From contig JABTUJ010000035.1 of NCBI GenBank assembly GCA_015075445.1, positions 46,004-110,003 on the forward strand: 64,000 nt of DNA, read 5' to 3'. This DNA is from Verrucomicrobiales bacterium. Lineage in GTDB: Bacteria; Verrucomicrobiota; Verrucomicrobiia; Limisphaerales; J093. Both the position numbers and the translations under genes were made by a program. Within the stretch, counting starts at the first letter, position 1. Every line of letters begins with the position of its first letter. Below, piece after piece: positions 50,801 to 61,400 of the stretch. The notes below the pieces were generated by a model. The model was not told where the DNA came from. It was given only the letters and a program-made list of their open reading frames with translations, and searched no databases.

Positions 50801-51058
50801 ATCGCGTTGCCGGTCGATCCGGCGGAGGACACTCCCAAGCTGGCGGCCTACGCCCAGGAGTGGAAGCCCACGGCGCGATTCGTCAACATCGCGCCGGACC
50901 AACGCGCGGAAGTGGTCGCGGCTTACGCGAAGGCGCTGGGTCAAGATCCGCCGGTGCCGTCGACGGTGGTGACCGACGGCGCGGGCCACATCCTGTCGGC
51001 GCAGGTGGGTGTGCCGAGCCTCTCCGCGTTGCGGCGGCTGCTCCAGCCGGCCCCGTGA
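47828..51058 (+). CDS. FG-GAP/ASPIC-UnbV (CRTAC1-like) protein with redoxin-like C-terminus
   Basis: A 1076-residue protein from the ATG at 47828. A membrane helix (GWSILVLAGLALIYPVW) near residue 40 anchors it. At least seven calcium-binding FG-GAP loops follow, such as DVNGDGFDDLY, DFDNDGDLDV, DYNEDGRPDLY, DFDNDGRDDLY and DYDRDGWLDV, arranged as a beta-propeller. GFGARVVVDLGDARIVREHRCGEGWSTQNS marks the ASPIC/UnbV domain. The last 130 residues (FTTASPAWTTDLPVLRQLKEEL, FVNIAPDQR) look like a thioredoxin/SCO-type fold without CxxC, so non-catalytic. Such proteins sit outside the cytoplasm; roles are unknown. Confidence 0.88.
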   Translation: MKRKAAKPGRPTTAEEAGRQGHSSRQPLSPRGGVPWGWSILVLAGLALIYPVWRVVRRPPAPPPAAAQPGTVAAMPVTSMTTAPNDDAVISALVRDEETLLALAPKLERLSHGLLDLRLPGPAADAQAVFGSPLTVRDLGPAPEATTSDAGMLESRSWPLTASSTTSTNGHADLWRPLLDGVAYFEHANFVLVNGEHPGGDPWRFEATGRFHGLARMKSGEWRSLYAGMKLDWQRPQLPEGKAGEWRITGWDTQEMYWNASSRRLFVEALDAALRPPQDPRTLRRSQHFEATVAYYRDGMKKMPHPYFAPISVNHKEGLAVADVNGDGFDDLYITVRLGRNMLLINQRDGTFTEEAAVYGLDLPGHTTCALFADFDNDGDLDVILGRSLLRTSYLENRGGLFYQPPVPKYMPMAVISMAAADYNGDGLLDVYLCTYRPAAPAGSGGGYAQAAKEPDFDWPDEFFSPELAREFRRRIAEHNQRHGVTVLDQLGPPNMLLVNRGGGQFEPAPENETVGIWRNSLQATWCDYNEDGRPDLYIPNDWGLNVLFRNDMPAGFTEVTHEVGLTVYGFSMGASWGDFDNDGRDDLYISNMYSDAGRRLTARIPGLNPLFADSAAGNFLYHGKPGPKYEQVAGLAPPAMTVQKVGWSWGGCFADFDNDTFLDLYVLSGYFTAPESLASGLDLESNLWRTMVRADENLARTTFRFSPEWRRTPPPDSLGPQIDARLVGVERRGDGVVVHSLHGHERNHYFANRRGQSFVNLSGLSGLDNPADSRGFAVWDYDRDGWLDVALVNANQPLFNLYRNDMPAAGMQGGMIALRFMGGNRSAAPSTQYACRDGFGARVVVDLGDARIVREHRCGEGWSTQNSATMFVGVGAHATVASVSVRWPAGTKASTQGVPEGTLLTVYENPADSPTGEAFTRQPYRVAPTPAPVVPASERPLFAVRVAAPASGPPRLRVHVSFTTASPAWTTDLPVLRQLKEELGAEGVEFIALPVDPAEDTPKLAAYAQEWKPTARFVNIAPDQRAEVVAAYAKALGQDPPVPSTVVTDGAGHILSAQVGVPSLSALRRLLQPAP

Positions 51059-51060
51059 CC

Positions 51061-51147
51061 CCGTAGGCGCCGACGTGAGGAGGCGTTCGGGGCCCGTGGC
51101 AAGGCGCCTTCGCCTTCGCGTACGCCTCCTCACGTCGGCGCCTACGG
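51061..51147. repeat. Family A palindrome between convergent giant genes
   Basis: CCGTAGGCGCCGACGTGAGG with AGGCG pairs with CGCCTCCTCACGTCGGCGCC and TACGG around a loop of about 35 bases. It begins 2 bases after the FG-GAP gene stop and ends 18 bases before the stop of the convergent gene, the position of a bidirectional terminator. Confidence 0.92.
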
Positions 51148-51165
51148 GATTGTCAGATACTCCGG

Positions 51166-54100
51166 CTAGCGCCGTGCAGTCTGCCGTAGCACACGCCCTT
51201 CCACCCACCGCGTGTTGTACCGCCGGTGGAGCTCGTCGCTCGGGAATGGCGGCCGCGCTTCCCGGCCGTAGAGTTGATCCTGCATGCCATGGAAAGGCAG
51301 GGGCTCGACCCGGGTGCCCGCGGCGACATGGAAGTCGGAGTCCTTGTCCCAGCCATCCGCGTACAGGAAGAAGTCGCGCACAAAGCCGGCCGGTTTCGCC
51401 GGCAGCGCGTTCGTGGCGAAGCCCAGCCGCAAGGCATCGCCGGCATTGATGAGCGCCAGCCCTTCGTCGCGCAAGGCGACCAGCTCGGACACGTCACCGT
51501 AGCGCGTGCACCATCCTTCCGGGATCAACGTCCAGTAAGGGTCCACGCTGACCTTGTCATAGTCGGGTGTGAGTGGCCAGTCGGGCGGCAGATCTTCCAG
51601 GGCGCTGAAGCCGCGGAAGTATAACGCTGCCTTGCTGGGCGGGAGGAAGGTGATCCGGGTCGCCGGGTTGGCCTGTTTCTCGAGCAGGGCGATGCGGTCC
51701 CAGTGGATCTCGAAAGCCCCGGTCAGCCGCAGCCGGTGGGCGCCTGTTGGCAGCTTGTCTTCCAGATCCACCAGGATGGTCTTGGTCTTGCCGGCCGGCG
51801 CCCCCACCGTGACGTCCACCGCGCGCCAGGTCCTGGGAGCCACTTCGACTTCCAGCGAAGGAAAAGGGAAGGGAAGGGAAGGGTCCTGGGAAGCGGCGAC
51901 GTTGACCATGCCCCCGCCGAAGCGGATCCAGCCATTCATGACCAGCACCAGCGGCTTGCGGGTGTCCAAGGGCCCGAAATCCAGGATCCAGCCGTGCGGT
52001 TCCGCCAACCCGCGCAGTTGCGGGACGCGCAGCGTGGGAGGCGACGCCCGCTGCCCGTCCACCGCCCGCAGCGCCTCCGTGACTTCCCGGCCCTCCAGGC
52101 TTTCGGCCCGCCGCAACGGGATCTCGCGGTGCAGGGTCATCAGCGTGCCTGGCGGGAAGGGGCCGCTGGGGAGCAGCTTGTCGGTGGCATGCACCTCCGT
52201 GCCCGGCTCGTGGTCCACCACCACCAGCTTGGCTTCGTCCAGATAAAGCACCTCGCGTAGCTCTTCCGTGATCTCCAGCCGGTACTCTCCCTCCATGGGA
52301 CGGAAAGTCCGTTCATCGCCAATCCAGACAAACTCCTCCGGATCCGCGTCCGTATAGCGACCCGCTCCCACAGGCAGACCGAGCGGGGCGGCGCCGAGGA
52401 TGTCGGTGACAAAGCGAAACCGGTGGCCGTCCCACGCGTAAAGGTAGGGACAGGAACCCTCCTGAATCACCATCTCCATTGCGAGGACCGGTTCCCGGCA
52501 ATCGAAGGGCATGGCGGCCGATCCCTGCGGCCAGTTGAACCAGTGCACCAGGAACGAATCCAGTTGCGCATGCCGGCCGACTCCGATCTCGACCGGCAAC
52601 CGCTGCACGGTACGAAACACGCGCAGCCCGCCGGTCTCGATCTCGACCTTGCAGCCAAGGCCACTGGCATTCGAGCGGTTGCCCACGAGCTGCACCTTGA
52701 CCTGCCCGTTGGCGTGGCCGCCCTCGTTGCGCAGGTGGCGGATCCCACCCCCGGCCAGCACCACCATCACATCCGAATCACAGTCCCTGTCGAAGTCAGC
52801 AAAGTGAAGTTCGGTGACCTGACTGTCCCCGAAGGCATCGAGGCCAAGCGGAGCGGTCTGTTCCACGAACCCGAGCAAACCCCGGTTGCGCCAGGCCTGG
52901 AGGCCCGCTCCGGCCGTCCAGAGGTCCAGCCAGCCATCGTTGTCATAGTCGATTGCTGTGAGCTGACGGATCCCCGCACTCCCGGGACAGGGAATCTCCG
53001 TTCGCCCACCGCCGTTCCAGCAGATGGTGATGCTGCCTTCTCCCACGACGGCCAGATCCGGCCGCAGGTCGTTGTCAAAGTCGCCGGTGCAAAAGACCGG
53101 CCCGGCCACCCAGTTGGTGGGGTCGCGCGGCACGAGCAGTCCGCCCCGCTGCTTCTCCAGCAGCAAGGGCGGCTCGCCCCGGCGGCTCACCATCACGTCC
53201 AGGTTCTCGTCGCGATTCCAGTCTTCCATGCTGACCAGGTGGCCGTTCTGAACCGACGCCGGAATGCCCGACGTGCCGGTGATGTCGCGGAAGGCGAGCG
53301 AGCCGAACTGGCGCAGGAGCCGCACGTCGTTCGTGGGAGCCGTGACCGCGAGGAGGTCGAGTTTCCCGGTGAAATCCAGGTCCATGAGCACGCCATGTCT
53401 CGCGCGAAGGGCGTGAAGACCGCTCGACGCGCTGGCATCCACCGCCACCCCGTTGGTCCGGAAGGCGAACAGGTGACTCCCGTTCTCCCCGAGCACGACC
53501 ACATCCGGGAAGCGGTCGTTCTGGAGATCGCCCACGAGCATGGAAGCATACCCGCCGCCCGCGGACGCCGGGTAGGCGGGTCCCTCGGGACGGAAAGTGC
53601 CGTTGCGATTGGCCAGCAGGCGGAAACCCAGCCCGGGCTCAAACACGAACAGGCTGTTCCACCCGGTCTGCATCACATCGATCACCGCGATCGGCCCCGC
53701 GACCTTCGCCGCGGCTTCACCCAAGGTCGCCGGCGTCGCGTCCACGAAACGGACCTTCACCCCTGCGGCGTCGGGTTGGTCGAGCTTGAAGGGGATGCGC
53801 GGCCGGCTGTGCTTGCTCTTCTCGAAAGTGGCGGTGCTGGCGGGACGCCCGCCGGGCTCGATGCTCGCCTGGTGCTGGCGGAACTGTTCGTCGGCTTCCT
53901 CCTGTCGGCCGGCGCGGACCAGCGCCTGGGCCAGCAGGTAATGGGCGGCGGCGTGCAGGCGATTGGGATCCATCGCCAACCCTTCGCGGAAAGCGGCGAT
54001 GGCGGCGTCCCACTGCTTCAGCTCCATCCGGGCTCGACCGAGCTGAAAGCAGGTTGCGGTGTCGCCGGTATCGAGCTTCTGCACGTTCTCGAAGGCCTTC

Positions 54101-54495
54101 ACCGCCTCCTCCGGATGGCCCAGGCGAAGGTGGGCGGACCCCTTGACGAAGTAGGCGGCGGCGGAGTTGGGATCGAGTCGGAGCGCCTCCTCGGCGGCGC
54201 GGATGGCTTCCGGGGACGTCCCGGCCAGCAGATGGGAGTTGGCCAGGTTCAGATGGACGTCGACGTTACTGGGCGCCAGGGCGGCGGCTTGGTGGTAGAG
54301 CGCCAGCGCGTTGGTGGCATCCCCCTGGTCCAGGTAGTTCTTGCCCGCGTTCATCAGGCTCAGGAACTGCTCCGAAGGACCGGGCGCGACACCGGCCGAT
54401 CGCTCTCCAGAACCAGCCGGTCGGGGCCGGCAGCCCGCCGGGCCGACGGCCAGCAGCAGGAGCAGGCAAGCGAAACAGGCGAAGCACCTGAACAT
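51166..54495 (-). CDS. TPR and FG-GAP lipoprotein (CRTAC1-like)
   Basis: A 1109-residue protein. The ATG at 54495 gives MFRCFACFACLLLLLAVGPAGC, a lipoprotein signal with the lipobox Cys; the frame upstream to 54627 runs into family D heptamers and is rejected. Residues 30-220 hold about five TPR units (YLDQGDATNALALYHQAAAL, VDVHLNLANSHLLAG, AAAYFVKGSAHLRLGHPEEA). An FG-GAP propeller follows (DWNRDENLDVMV, DFDNDLRPDLAV, DYDNDGWLDLW, DFDRDCDSDVMV), then an ASPIC/UnbV-like region and a 400-residue C-terminal part (YLYAWDGHRFRFVTDILGAAPLG) seen in related proteins. The combination suggests a surface scaffold. It converges with the other FG-GAP gene. Confidence 0.85.
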   Translation of the reverse strand: MFRCFACFACLLLLLAVGPAGCRPRPAGSGERSAGVAPGPSEQFLSLMNAGKNYLDQGDATNALALYHQAAALAPSNVDVHLNLANSHLLAGTSPEAIRAAEEALRLDPNSAAAYFVKGSAHLRLGHPEEAVKAFENVQKLDTGDTATCFQLGRARMELKQWDAAIAAFREGLAMDPNRLHAAAHYLLAQALVRAGRQEEADEQFRQHQASIEPGGRPASTATFEKSKHSRPRIPFKLDQPDAAGVKVRFVDATPATLGEAAAKVAGPIAVIDVMQTGWNSLFVFEPGLGFRLLANRNGTFRPEGPAYPASAGGGYASMLVGDLQNDRFPDVVVLGENGSHLFAFRTNGVAVDASASSGLHALRARHGVLMDLDFTGKLDLLAVTAPTNDVRLLRQFGSLAFRDITGTSGIPASVQNGHLVSMEDWNRDENLDVMVSRRGEPPLLLEKQRGGLLVPRDPTNWVAGPVFCTGDFDNDLRPDLAVVGEGSITICWNGGGRTEIPCPGSAGIRQLTAIDYDNDGWLDLWTAGAGLQAWRNRGLLGFVEQTAPLGLDAFGDSQVTELHFADFDRDCDSDVMVVLAGGGIRHLRNEGGHANGQVKVQLVGNRSNASGLGCKVEIETGGLRVFRTVQRLPVEIGVGRHAQLDSFLVHWFNWPQGSAAMPFDCREPVLAMEMVIQEGSCPYLYAWDGHRFRFVTDILGAAPLGLPVGAGRYTDADPEEFVWIGDERTFRPMEGEYRLEITEELREVLYLDEAKLVVVDHEPGTEVHATDKLLPSGPFPPGTLMTLHREIPLRRAESLEGREVTEALRAVDGQRASPPTLRVPQLRGLAEPHGWILDFGPLDTRKPLVLVMNGWIRFGGGMVNVAASQDPSLPFPFPSLEVEVAPRTWRAVDVTVGAPAGKTKTILVDLEDKLPTGAHRLRLTGAFEIHWDRIALLEKQANPATRITFLPPSKAALYFRGFSALEDLPPDWPLTPDYDKVSVDPYWTLIPEGWCTRYGDVSELVALRDEGLALINAGDALRLGFATNALPAKPAGFVRDFFLYADGWDKDSDFHVAAGTRVEPLPFHGMQDQLYGREARPPFPSDELHRRYNTRWVEGRVLRQTARR

Positions 54496-54574
54496 GCGCC
54501 GCACCGTAGGCGGCGAGGAGGTCCCTGTCGAGAATCGAACCGCGGCCGTTCGCCCGCGATGGACCCGGCGCGAG

Positions 54575-54656
54575 CGAAGGACGAAAGGGCGAAGGGCGAA
54601 GGGCGAAGGGCGAAGGACGAAGCTCAAAGCTCAAAGCTCAAAGCTCAAAGCTCAAG
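54575..54656. repeat. Family D heptameric tandem array
   Basis: Six or so CGAAGGG/CGAAGGA units are followed by five AAAGCTC units, the complement of the array style at 8517. After it comes a linker (TTCTCCTCGGATCTGCCCAG) that also precedes the family B copy at 40669. Confidence 0.85.
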
Positions 54657-54799
54657 GGAAGCATGCTGTTCTCCTCGGATCTGCCCAGCGCCCATGAAGC
54701 CGGCAGCCGTAAAGGCTTGAAAGGCTTGGAAATCAACGAAGCGATTTGAGGTTCAGGAGACCGGTCCCGGTTTAACGCCGGAGGCGTCCCAGACGGTAG

Positions 54800-54870
54800 C
54801 CGGAGGTCGCCCCCCCGGGGACGACCTCCGGCCACGCGGGCCAGACCGAAGGCACCCCGGAGGGAGTGCC
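54800..54870. repeat. Pair of GC hairpins in a gene-free stretch
   Basis: CCGGAGGTCG (54800) pairs with CGACCTCCGG (54822), and GGCAC with GTGCC around 54851-54870. They lie in the region 54657-55439, which has no intact gene: it holds the end of a heptamer array, these hairpins, two gene relics and the upstream region of the giant gene. Confidence 0.5.
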
Positions 54871-54920
54871 AGGGGTCTGGGGTCGCGGCTTCGGGGATTC
54901 CTCCGGGATGCGCTCGCCCG

Positions 54921-54992
54921 CACACGACCGGCTCCGCGGATCTCGAACGGAAGACCCTCGGTGATCGCGGTCTCGACCTGTTCTCGTGTCAT
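54921..54992 (-). pseudogene. Possible N-terminal relic of a small protein
   Basis: An ATG at 54992 opens MTREQVETAITEGLPFEIRG, similar in style to small bacterial proteins that begin MTREEVxxAIxxxxPFxI and continue with a DGR/strand region. Here the sense is lost after about 22 residues. I cannot name a family; it may be chance. Confidence 0.25.
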
Positions 54993-55050
54993 AACCGCTC
55001 GCCCCGAACGTGCCGGATCCGTGTTCCCGCCGCAAGGACCCGCGTGGCCG

Positions 55051-55190
55051 AATGATCGAGGTCACCGACGCGGCCAAGGTCATCTACAAGACGGAGCACA
55101 ATACCGTGGGCCGATTCCCCGAATCGGGGACGACGAACTGCTGGCCGGACCATCCACAACTTCCATCGAGCCGCTTCGCCACCCCTGGTA
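55051..55190 (+). pseudogene. Relic of an IS91-like transposase
   Basis: MIEVTDAAKVIYKTEHNTVG with RFPE in one frame, then GDDELLAGPSTT in the next, resembles the VxYKTEHNxxGRF...LxAGxxxNF stretch of IS91-type rolling-circle transposases. A frameshift and loss of the remainder mark it as a fragment. Assignment is by recollection of the motif only. Confidence 0.35.
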
Positions 55191-55439
55191 GGGCCCGCTG
55201 CCGGCTTCGGCTCCGGCCGGCCAGGGAACCAGCTAGCAGATGTTTCGGGACGCAACTCCAGCCGGTTTCACCTTGAACAGCCCCCTCCGTCCGGCCATGC
55301 ACCCACCACGCGAAAAAGCGAATTACTAAGACTTGGATCCGGTAATGCTTGCCCGACTGCTGCCTTGAATGCCACCCTCACGATCCGTCACGCTCCTTGT
55401 AGAGTAGAAACCGAATACTTATCAGCTAATCTGACGGAT

Positions 55440-58400
55440 ATGAGTAAGTTGCGACGGTATTCTCTGATCGTTGTTTGGGGGATTGCAAGCGGGTTGCACC
55501 TTCAATCAGCCGAGGCGCCGCGCCTTTCCGTCACCCGCACCGAGGATTCCCGGGTGCGGCTAGCATGGTCCGTGGCCGGGGGCGTGGAGTTCCGACTGGA
55601 GGGTTCGGCCAATCTGACGCAATGGGTGTCCGTCCCCAACACGCCAACTCTGGATGGCCCCAACCGATCCGTCACCGTCTCCTCCGACGATGCGCCCCGT
55701 TTCTATCGGCTGAGAGGAGGGGCGACGCTCCCGCCGTTCGTGCTTTCGACATCGCCTGTCCCCGGTGAACAGGGTGTGGCCGTCACCCGCGAGGTCGTGG
55801 TGCGCCTTTCCGCCAGACTCGCTGCCAACGTCGTGCCCGCTGCCAACATGGTCTTTGCTGACGCATCCGGACGCCGCATTCTCTCCCGGATCGAATTCGC
55901 CGACACCCGCGACACCCTCACCCTGTTTTTCCTGGAGAACCTGCCTGCGGGCTCCCGCATTCAAATCACGGTTGACGGCGATCGCTTGCCGACCCTCGAG
56001 GGCCCCAACATCGACGTGGATGGCGATGGCCAACCGGGTGGCATGGGTGTGTTCACCTACGAGACGGCGTCCACGCTGGCCTTCGACAACACCTCGGTCA
56101 TCGGTCGTGTCTTCGCGTCGGAAAAACTCCCGAACGGATCCAATCTACCATTGAGCGGCGTCACCATCACGGTGGACGGCGCCGAGGAGACCCTGCGCGC
56201 GGTGACGGACGCTGAGGGTTTCTTCCGTCTTTCCCCATCACCCACCGGCCGGTTTTTTGTGCACGTGGACGGACGAACCGCAGCGGGCTCGAGCTGGCCG
56301 TCGGGAAACTACTATCCGTTTGTCGGGAAGGCCTGGGAGGCGGTCGTTGGCCGGACCAATCTCGCCAGCGGCTCGGGCGAAATTTTCCTGCCGCTGGTGC
56401 CCGCCGAGTCGCTGACGCCGGTGCGGGCCGATGAACCGACCACGGTGCGATTCGCTCCGGCCATCATCGCCGCGAATCCCGCGTTGGCCGGGGTGGAAAT
56501 CGTCGTGCCGCCCAACTCCCTCTTCTCGGACAGCGGCGCGCGCGGAGGGCGGGTCGGCATTGCCGCGGTGCCGCCCGATCGATTGCCGGAGCCGTTGCCC
56601 AATGGACTGAACTTCCCGGTGGTGATCACGATTCAGACGGATGGCGCTATGAATTTTGCGCAGCCGGTTCCGGTCAGGTTTCCGAATCTGCCGGATCCAA
56701 CCACCGGCGTGAAGCTGCCCCCCGGTGCGAAAACCGTGCTCTGGAGTTTCAACCATGACACGGGGCGATGGGAGGCGCAGGGAACCGCGACGATTTCGGC
56801 GGATGGAAACTTCGCCGTGACCGATCCCGGGGTAGGTGTGCGTCAGCCGGGATGGCATGCGGTGGCTGCGGGCTCGCGCGGAAGCGGTCCTCGGCCTCCC
56901 TGGGGGCCGGGCCGCAAGGGATGGCCGGACAACCCGGAAACCTCGCAAGAGCCCCCCTGCACGGGCGACGACTGCGACTGCACCCAGACGATCATCTGCC
57001 GGACGGAAACGCCGGGAAAATTCAGTGCCCTCTGCGCGCTCGATTGTCTGGGCAATGTCGTGGACGACATGTTCGGCGACGGTCCCAGGATGGAGCGAAC
57101 GGCGTTCGAGGTGGGCCTGCAGTGCATCGGCGGTCCCGAGACCTGCCCGGGGCGGCCTGAAGCGGTGCTGAATCAGAAACGCCGTTCGTGCATGAACGAA
57201 TGCACGCATCCCCTGGTTCAGTACATGGCTTATACCATGCCGTGCGAGGGGTTCCTCGATCCGTGCGGCGGGCCTGCACTCCACTCCCTGCATGGTCACG
57301 CTGCGGGGCTGCCGGCCAACGCGGAATTTGCTGACCTCATCCCGGATCGCCTGGAGGAGCAATACCGGCTTTGGGATCTGGAGGCCGACTTCTTCGTCAA
57401 GCTCTGCGGCACTCCGAAGATCACGGCCATCGAGTCCGCGGATGCGGCGAAACTCTATGCGTTTCTCGATGCGTTTCGGGAGCACGTGCAGCCGGGCACG
57501 CCGGCAGGCATTCGTCTCAGCGCCGGAGAGCGCGCGGCGTTGATCGCCCTGCCCCGTCCGGCGCCCTTCACCGCCCCGGATTGGGCGGCGCTCATCGATA
57601 GATTGGACTCCATCCAGGGTAATGTCCCGGCGGAGGTGAAGGCGGCCGACGATCGGTTGCAGGCACTGGTGGGCGAGCTCAAACGCCGCGGATGGAAATC
57701 GCGCACGGACGGCCTGGTCCAGGGTCTGTCGCGGTTGTCGCGGTATCTGGCGCCGGAGCCCGGTTCGGAGCTCTTTCCGATCCGCGCGCATCACTACTAC
57801 ATGAAGGACCACGTGTCCGGCCAGGTGTGGCGCGGCCGCCTGTCTCGCAAGGCGAAGTTCGAGGGCGTCGTGCTTTCGCCGGATGGATTCTACACGGTGG
57901 CGTATATGGATCCGGTCACCTTGCGCACAGGCGTGGCCTTTTTTGCCGGCGCATTTGTCGGGCAGGAAACGCAGATCCCCACCGCGCCGTTGGAGCCCAG
58001 TTCCGCCGGCAGCCCGGACACCGATGCCGATGGCCTTCCCAATGTGTCGGAACTGATTCTGGGCACGAATGATTCGAACCCCGACACGGATGGCGATGGG
58101 ATTGCGGATGGTGACGAAGTGTCGGCGGGGTCGAATCCACTGGACGGCATACCAGCGGCGACCGGCCTGGTGGCGGCCATGTCCCTGCCGGGCGCGACCG
58201 ATGTCGCTGTGTCAGGCAACCACGCCTACATCGCCAGCCTCGGCGGGGTGGTGATTGCCGAGCTTCGCGGGGCCGAAAACCCCGTGGCCGTGACGACGAT
58301 TCCCCTGGCCGGTCAGGCCGGGGTCGTTGTGGCAGCATCGGAGAATGTGGTCGCGGCGGCTGCAACCGGCGGTGGCGTCTTCCTTCTCAACATCTCGAAT

Positions 58401-61400
58401 CCGGAAGCCCCGGTGACCCTGTGGAGCGGAACCCTCGGCTCTCCCGCCACTGCGTTGGCGATATATGCCGGCGGGGTGTACGCGGGAACCTCGGACGGAC
58501 GAGTCATGGTCTTGCAGTCGGACGGGCAGGTGTTGCAGCAGTTTGAACTCGGCCGCGGGGTGGTGAAGGCCATGGTGTTTGGCGGAGGACGGATGGTGGT
58601 GACCACGGTAAGCCACCTGGTCGTGTTCGACCGGAACGAGGACGGCTGGCAGTTGGCGGGGGAAGTCCAATTGACCGGCAACTTTTATCGCGAGCTGGGT
58701 GGCGGGCTCGTCCTCGAGAACGGCGTCGCGTGGGCCGCATTCAACGGTGGCGGCCGGTCGGGCTTGGTTTCTGTGGATGTGTCGAACCCGCGTTCGCCCG
58801 CGGTGATTGCGCGGGCGGAGAATCCCCAGCCGCTCGTGAATGACATGGCCTCCGTCGGAAACGGATCGGTTCTGGCAGTCAACCGCAACAACGTGCTGAA
58901 ACTGTCTCAGTTTGATCTGCGTCAACCGGCGAACCCCACCAACTTCGTCCGCGCCCTGCCGGGCTCCGCCAATGTCCAGGCGGTGGTGATCCACCGGGGT
59001 CTGGCCATTGCGGCGTCGGGTGGATCGGGGCTCGAAGTGTTCAACTTTCTGCCGCCGGACTTTGCGCGGGTGCCGCCCACGGTGGCCCTGTCGGCGACTT
59101 ATTCAAGCATCGTCCCACGGCGTGCCGAATTTGGCGGGCGGCTTCCCGTCCAGATCTCCGCCCGGGACGATGTGGGGATCCGCTCGATCGAGTTGCTGAT
59201 GGACGGCGCGGTGGTGTTCGCGGACGGCAAGCCGGGGGGAAGCACCCTGGTGACGCTCCCGCCCAAGGCTGCGGGCCGAACCAGCGTGACCCTGCGCGCA
59301 CGAGCCACCGACATCGGAGGAAACACGGCGGAATCCGCGGATGAAACCGTTCAGTTGGTCGATGATGCCACGCCGCCATCGCCCCGTGTGCTCCTTCCGG
59401 CGGGTGGTGGATTGATCGCTCCCGATTCCTGGGAGGAAGTGAGCGTCACGATGAACGAGCCCATCCTCACGCCGGTAACTGCCGCCACCCTGACGCTGCG
59501 GAACACGGTCACGGGTACGGATGTTCCCGGAACGATCAGCTACGATCCTGCGGGTCCGACCCTCAAGCTGGTCACCGCACCGCTGCCGGCGGGCAAGTAT
59601 GCGGCGACCCTCGCCGGGGGATTGCGCGATGCGGCAGGCAATGAGTCCCGCCCGGTCACCTGGAGCTTCGAAACCACAGCCCCTGCCGTCAAAGCGTGGT
59701 TTCCGGGCAATGGTGAGAGCGTGGTGGATCTCGGCAGGACACTGCCCTTCATCCGGGTCACGTTTACGACGGCCATCATGCCCAAGACGTTCCTCGGACA
59801 GACATGGCAGGTACAACGGTGGGATCTGGATCCGACCCGGAGTTTCACCGGCCCCCCCGTCGAAACCGTCGCGGTCGAGGCCATTCAGAATGAGAACAAG
59901 GAAGCGGTGCTGCTCCGCACCCCCGGAGGATTCGCCACCGGGCTCTACAAGGTATCCATCACCGGCGGATTCCTGAACGGAGTTCAGTCCGGTTTTGCCT
60001 TTCGCAATGTCCCGAATGAGTGGGTGGTTTTGGACAATGGCAATGCAGGTTGGAGATACGGCCTGGAGTATCCGGCACCGGATCGAACCGATGCCCTCAT
60101 CATCAATGCCCCGGGGAGGGACGGGCCCGAGATCATCACGCGCGGCGGGTGGGCGTACATTGATGCGCGCAGCCATCTGAGGATCGGCGGAGGACCTGCA
60201 CCCGTGTTCGACGTGCCGGGCGGCATGACCTCCAGCGGTCTGTTGCAGATCTTCGGGACGCGACTCCAGGTGGGAGGCATCCGCGCAACCGGCCCGGTGG
60301 AGATCCTCAATGGTGGCATGGTCCTGGACGGGGGATTCCTGGAAACATTCGGAGGTGGCCGGCTGACCCATGGCGTGGGTGTGGAGCGGGGTTACTGGTT
60401 GAACCACCCCGGCAGTACCTTCGTGTTCAGCCATGCGACCTTCACCTCCACCAGCTCGGGCACGAATGGGATCGTCATCAATCGCGGAACCTTCGACGTG
60501 GTCCAGAGCGTCGCCACAACCAGCGGATCCCGAATCCGAAACGACGGAGAACTCCGGGTCCGCGAGGGCACGATGACGATCCGGCATTTCGACAATCGCG
60601 GTTCCGTTCAGGTCGATTCAGGGGCGAAGCTGCACATTCAGTCGCGAATCCACCACGACGATGCCGCCCGACTCACCGGCGACGGCGGACTGGAGCTGGT
60701 CGGCCCGGCGCGCACGGAACCGGTGGCAGATATCCGCGGCGACTACGCCCTCACCGGGCCGCTGATCCTGCAACAGGCGGAGGCGACCTTCTGGAAACCA
60801 GTGACCCTGCCCGGGGAGGTTGTCCTCAACAGTTCACGGCTGCGCCTCTTGAGCCCGTCAACGCTGGGATCCGTTTCGGGGGGATCCGGTGTGATTCACG
60901 TCAACACCGCCGCGGAGATCCTGTCGGTGTCGAACTTCCTCAGCGTCGAGTCGCTAGGCACGGCCACGATCCGTCGGGGAATCGCCCTGCGGAGTATCGA
61001 GGCATCGGGCACAGGTCGGGTCGAGTTCACCGGGGACACGGTCATGACCAACGGCACTCAGCCGGTGGCCATCGGGGTTGCCGACGCTGTCGTGCGGAAC
61101 TCAGGCCAATGGACGGTGTCCTCCGGTGGCGTGAACGGTTGGGCGATCTGGAATCGACGGGGCGCAACGAGCCCTGGAGTCGGGCGATTCGAGAACGCAG
61201 GCTTCATGGAATTCACCACGGATCGGCCGGCGGACATCCACCATCGCTTCATCAACTCAGGCGAACTTCGTCTGAGAAAAGGCCCCTTCATCGTGCAGCG
61301 GCAGGACTCCGGCGGCGGCGGCGGGGCGTACGGCGTCCTCACGCAAACCGAATCCGGCGTGATGATTCTCGCCGACACCGAAATCCAGCACGCCAACGGG

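Noticed and set aside
52423..54720. A 765-codon plus-strand frame opposite the TPR/FG-GAP lipoprotein
   Set aside because: It lacks any recognisable feature, and the opposite strand has clear TPR and FG-GAP motifs.
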